DNA of 64,000 nucleotides from Pseudomonadota bacterium (GTDB taxonomy: Bacteria; Myxococcota_A; UBA796; SXON01): assembly GCA_030685065.1 (NCBI GenBank), contig JAUXQH010000060.1, positions 38,065-102,064 on the forward strand, in the 5' to 3' direction. The notes under the pieces are model-generated. The model did no database searches. It worked only from the letters and a program-made list of their open reading frames with translations, and was not told the origin of the DNA. Shown here piece by piece: positions 62,060 through 64,000 of this stretch; position 1 is the stretch's first letter; each line of letters begins with the position of its first letter. A program made the position numbers and the translations under genes.

Positions 62060-63955
62060 CTACTCCCGCGCCGCCCGCCCGCGCTGCTTCACCAGCGCCA
62101 TCGCCAGGGCATCGATGGCGGCCGGGGTGATGCCCGGCATCCGCGCGGCCGCCCCGAGCGTGTCCGGGCGCGCGCGGGTCAGGCGCTCGCGCGCCTCCGT
62201 CGAGAGCGCCAGCAGCGAGGAGAAGTCGAGCCCCTCGAGCGAAATCGCGTACATCCGGTGGGCATCCGCGCGCCGCTCGTCCTCGCGGACCACGTAGCCG
62301 GCGTACTTCACGTCGATCTCCACCTGCTCGGTGGCCTCGGCGGCCAGGGTCGCGTCGGCGTCGGCGTCGGCCTCGGGGATCAGCGGGGCCACCGACGCCC
62401 ACGTCAGCTCCGGCCGTCGCAACAGGTCCGCCACCGTCAGCCTCCGCGTCGGCGGCGGCAGCCCGAGCGCCACGAACCGCGCCTGGGTGGCGGCATCCGG
62501 CACGAACACGGCTTCGGTCGCGACCATGAGGCGCGCGATGCAGGCCTCCTTGGCCTCGTAGCGGGCCCACGCCGCGTCTCCGACGAGCCCCCGGGCCCGG
62601 CCCTTCGGCATCAGGCGGCGGTCGGCGTTGTCCTCGCGCAGGACCAGCCGGTGCTCCGAGCGGCTCGGAAACATGCGGTAGGGCTCTCCGCCGACGCCCC
62701 GGGTGACCAGGTCGTCGACCAGCACGCCGATGCACGCCTCGTCACGACCGAGCCGCAGCGGCGCAACGTCGCGTGTGCACGCCGCCGCGGCCACCCCCGC
62801 TACGAGGCCCTGCGCCGCGGCCTCTTCGTAGCCGCTCGTGCCGTTGATCTGGCCCGCGAAGTACAGGCCGGTCACGCCGCGCAGCGCGAGGTCGTGGTCG
62901 AGCTGCGTCGGGTCGGCGTAGTCGTACTCCACCGCGTACCCGTACTGGAGCACCTCCGCGGCTTCCAGGCCGGGGATCGAGCGGATCATCGCCTCCTGGA
63001 CGGCGCGCGGCAGGCTGGTGGACGTGCCGTTCACGTACACGCGGTCGGTCTCCAGGCCTTCGGGCTCCAGGAACAGCTGGTGGCGGTCCTTGTCGGGAAA
63101 CCGCACCACCTTGTCCTCGATCGACGGGCAATACCGCGGGCCTCGCCCCGTGATCGCGCCGGTGTGGAGCGGGGACTGGGGCAGCGCGTCGCGGATCAGA
63201 TCGTGCGTGCCCGCGTGGGTGTGCGCGATGTAGCAGGTGCGCTCGCCGATCCGCGGGGGCGCGGGGGCGAACGAGAAGCGGCCCTCGCCCAGGTCGGGTT
63301 GGGCGTCGAGGCGCGCCCAGTCGATCGTGCGGCCGTCGAGGCGCGGGGTGGTGCCGGTCTTGAGGCGGCCGAGCCGCACGCCGAGCTCGCGCAGGGCGTC
63401 CGAGAGCCGGTAGGCGGCGCCTTCGCCGACGCGGCCGCCCTCCACCCGCTCGTCGCCCCGGTGCATCACGCCGCCGAGGAACGTGCCGGTGGTGAGCACG
63501 ACCGCGGGGGCCGTCAGGACGGTGCCGTCGCCGAGGACCAGCCCCACGATCCGCGTCCCGTCGATGCGCAGGCCCACCGCCTCGCCTTCGAGGACCGTCA
63601 GCGAGGGCAGCGCGGCGAGGGCCTCCGCCATCACGCGCGGGTAGCGGTCGATGTCGACCTGCGCGCGGCTGGCCTGCACCGCGAGGCCCTTGCGCGTGTT
63701 CAGGCGGCGGAACTGGATCGTGGTCGCGTCGGCCACGCGCCCCATCAGGCCGCCGAGCGCGTCGATCTCGCGGACGAGCGTGCCCTTCGCGAGCCCGCCC
63801 ATCGCGGGGTTGCAGGACAGCCGCCCGATCTGCCCGCGGTGGAGCGTGACGATCGCGGTGCGGGCTCCGAGGCGCGCGGCGGCGGCGGCGGCTTCGCAGC
63901 CGGCGTGCCCGGCCCCGACCACCACGACATCGAACTGCCGGACATCGACGTGCAT
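62060..63955 (-). CDS. mnmG: tRNA uridine-5-carboxymethylaminomethyl modification enzyme
   Basis: 631 residues, a full-length GidA/MnmG flavoprotein that, with MnmE, builds the wobble-uridine modification. FAD site GAGHAGCEAA, the SCNPAMGGLAKG and RLNTRKGLAV segments, catalytic Cys region RGPRYCPSIEDKV and C-terminal helical domain are all present. ATG 63955 starts it. The first 45 bp upstream contain another stop in frame with the window edge (reading GWRDARG then stop), which may be the end of a preceding gene; too little is visible to say. Confidence 0.97.
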   Translation of the reverse strand: MHVDVRQFDVVVVGAGHAGCEAAAAAARLGARTAIVTLHRGQIGRLSCNPAMGGLAKGTLVREIDALGGLMGRVADATTIQFRRLNTRKGLAVQASRAQVDIDRYPRVMAEALAALPSLTVLEGEAVGLRIDGTRIVGLVLGDGTVLTAPAVVLTTGTFLGGVMHRGDERVEGGRVGEGAAYRLSDALRELGVRLGRLKTGTTPRLDGRTIDWARLDAQPDLGEGRFSFAPAPPRIGERTCYIAHTHAGTHDLIRDALPQSPLHTGAITGRGPRYCPSIEDKVVRFPDKDRHQLFLEPEGLETDRVYVNGTSTSLPRAVQEAMIRSIPGLEAAEVLQYGYAVEYDYADPTQLDHDLALRGVTGLYFAGQINGTSGYEEAAAQGLVAGVAAAACTRDVAPLRLGRDEACIGVLVDDLVTRGVGGEPYRMFPSRSEHRLVLREDNADRRLMPKGRARGLVGDAAWARYEAKEACIARLMVATEAVFVPDAATQARFVALGLPPPTRRLTVADLLRRPELTWASVAPLIPEADADADATLAAEATEQVEIDVKYAGYVVREDERRADAHRMYAISLEGLDFSSLLALSTEARERLTRARPDTLGAAARMPGITPAAIDALAMALVKQRGRAARE

Positions 63956-64000
63956 GGGCGCCGGCTAACCGGGCGCTCAGCCCCGCGCGTCGCGCCAGCC

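Noticed and set aside
63977..64000. C-terminus of mnmE upstream of mnmG
   Set aside because: The eight visible codons end GWRDARG and do not match the conserved FCIGK end of MnmE; too short to assign.

Overview
The window is about 70% GC and packed with genes on both strands. It most likely comes from a Myxococcota-type ('deltaproteobacterial') genome. Evidence for this is a MYXO-CTERM sorting tail, a MopE-type calcium/copper-repeat lipoprotein, many short lipoproteins with Asp-Thr linkers, several DUF/propeller/fibrinogen-like surface lipoproteins, and an elongation factor G of the spd/mitochondrial type 1 kind. I see no transposon, prophage, CRISPR array or RNA gene other than one riboswitch.

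Layout. 1-1.9 kb: 5' part of an EF-G gene and a Thr-rich lipoprotein. 1.9-6.5 kb: a molybdenum hydroxylase of the 4-hydroxybenzoyl-CoA reductase type (FAD/4Fe-4S subunit plus a fused 2Fe-2S/Mo subunit) and a divergent TetR regulator with a palindromic operator. 6.5-18 kb: a lipoate-centred neighbourhood, almost all on the minus strand: lipB-tmk, lpdA, and a 2-oxoacid dehydrogenase cluster lipA-E1beta-E2-E1alpha in which E2 looks intact but both E1 genes look degenerate. A secreted MYXO-CTERM metalloprotease and a 13-repeat MopE-like lipoprotein are interleaved. 18-21 kb: a soluble histidine kinase, an (Asp-Thr)18 lipoprotein and a DUF547 lipoprotein.

21.0-30.6 kb is the most interesting part. 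A sigma70-like promoter, a textbook cobalamin riboswitch and an intrinsic terminator precede seven plus-strand genes, each joined to the next by a 4-nt stop/start overlap: a BtuB-like TonB receptor, a beta-propeller lipoprotein (possible BtuG analogue), a small Cys-rich lipoprotein, a second propeller lipoprotein, a protein that fuses a lipidated extracytoplasmic region to an ECF S-component-like membrane domain, a fused double ECF ATPase, and EcfT. It reads as a complete outer-to-inner membrane corrinoid uptake route that uses an ECF importer in place of BtuCDF. A triplicated 73-bp hairpin repeat follows it.

31-45 kb: large secreted or lipid-anchored proteins (PKD/fibrinogen-like; a CARDB plus 8 x 49-residue Cys-repeat protein; fibronectin-like repeats; an FGE-like protein), YihY plus an aminotransferase, a SodC-like lipoprotein without its copper ligands, and an ECF sigma/anti-sigma pair. 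45-57 kb: a divergent intergenic region carrying long palindromes, a secreted archaemetzincin-like protease, a TerB/DUF697 protein, an amidase, an SGNH hydrolase, two polytopic GT-C-like proteins, a lipoprotein sulfatase, a Tat-exported LecA-like protein and a PhyH oxygenase. 57-64 kb: adenylate cyclase, guanine deaminase, a double cNMP-binding protein, a glutamine amidotransferase and mnmG.

There are no experimental data here. Functions are read from motifs in the translated sequence, and starts were chosen from Shine-Dalgarno spacing, overlaps and signal peptides.
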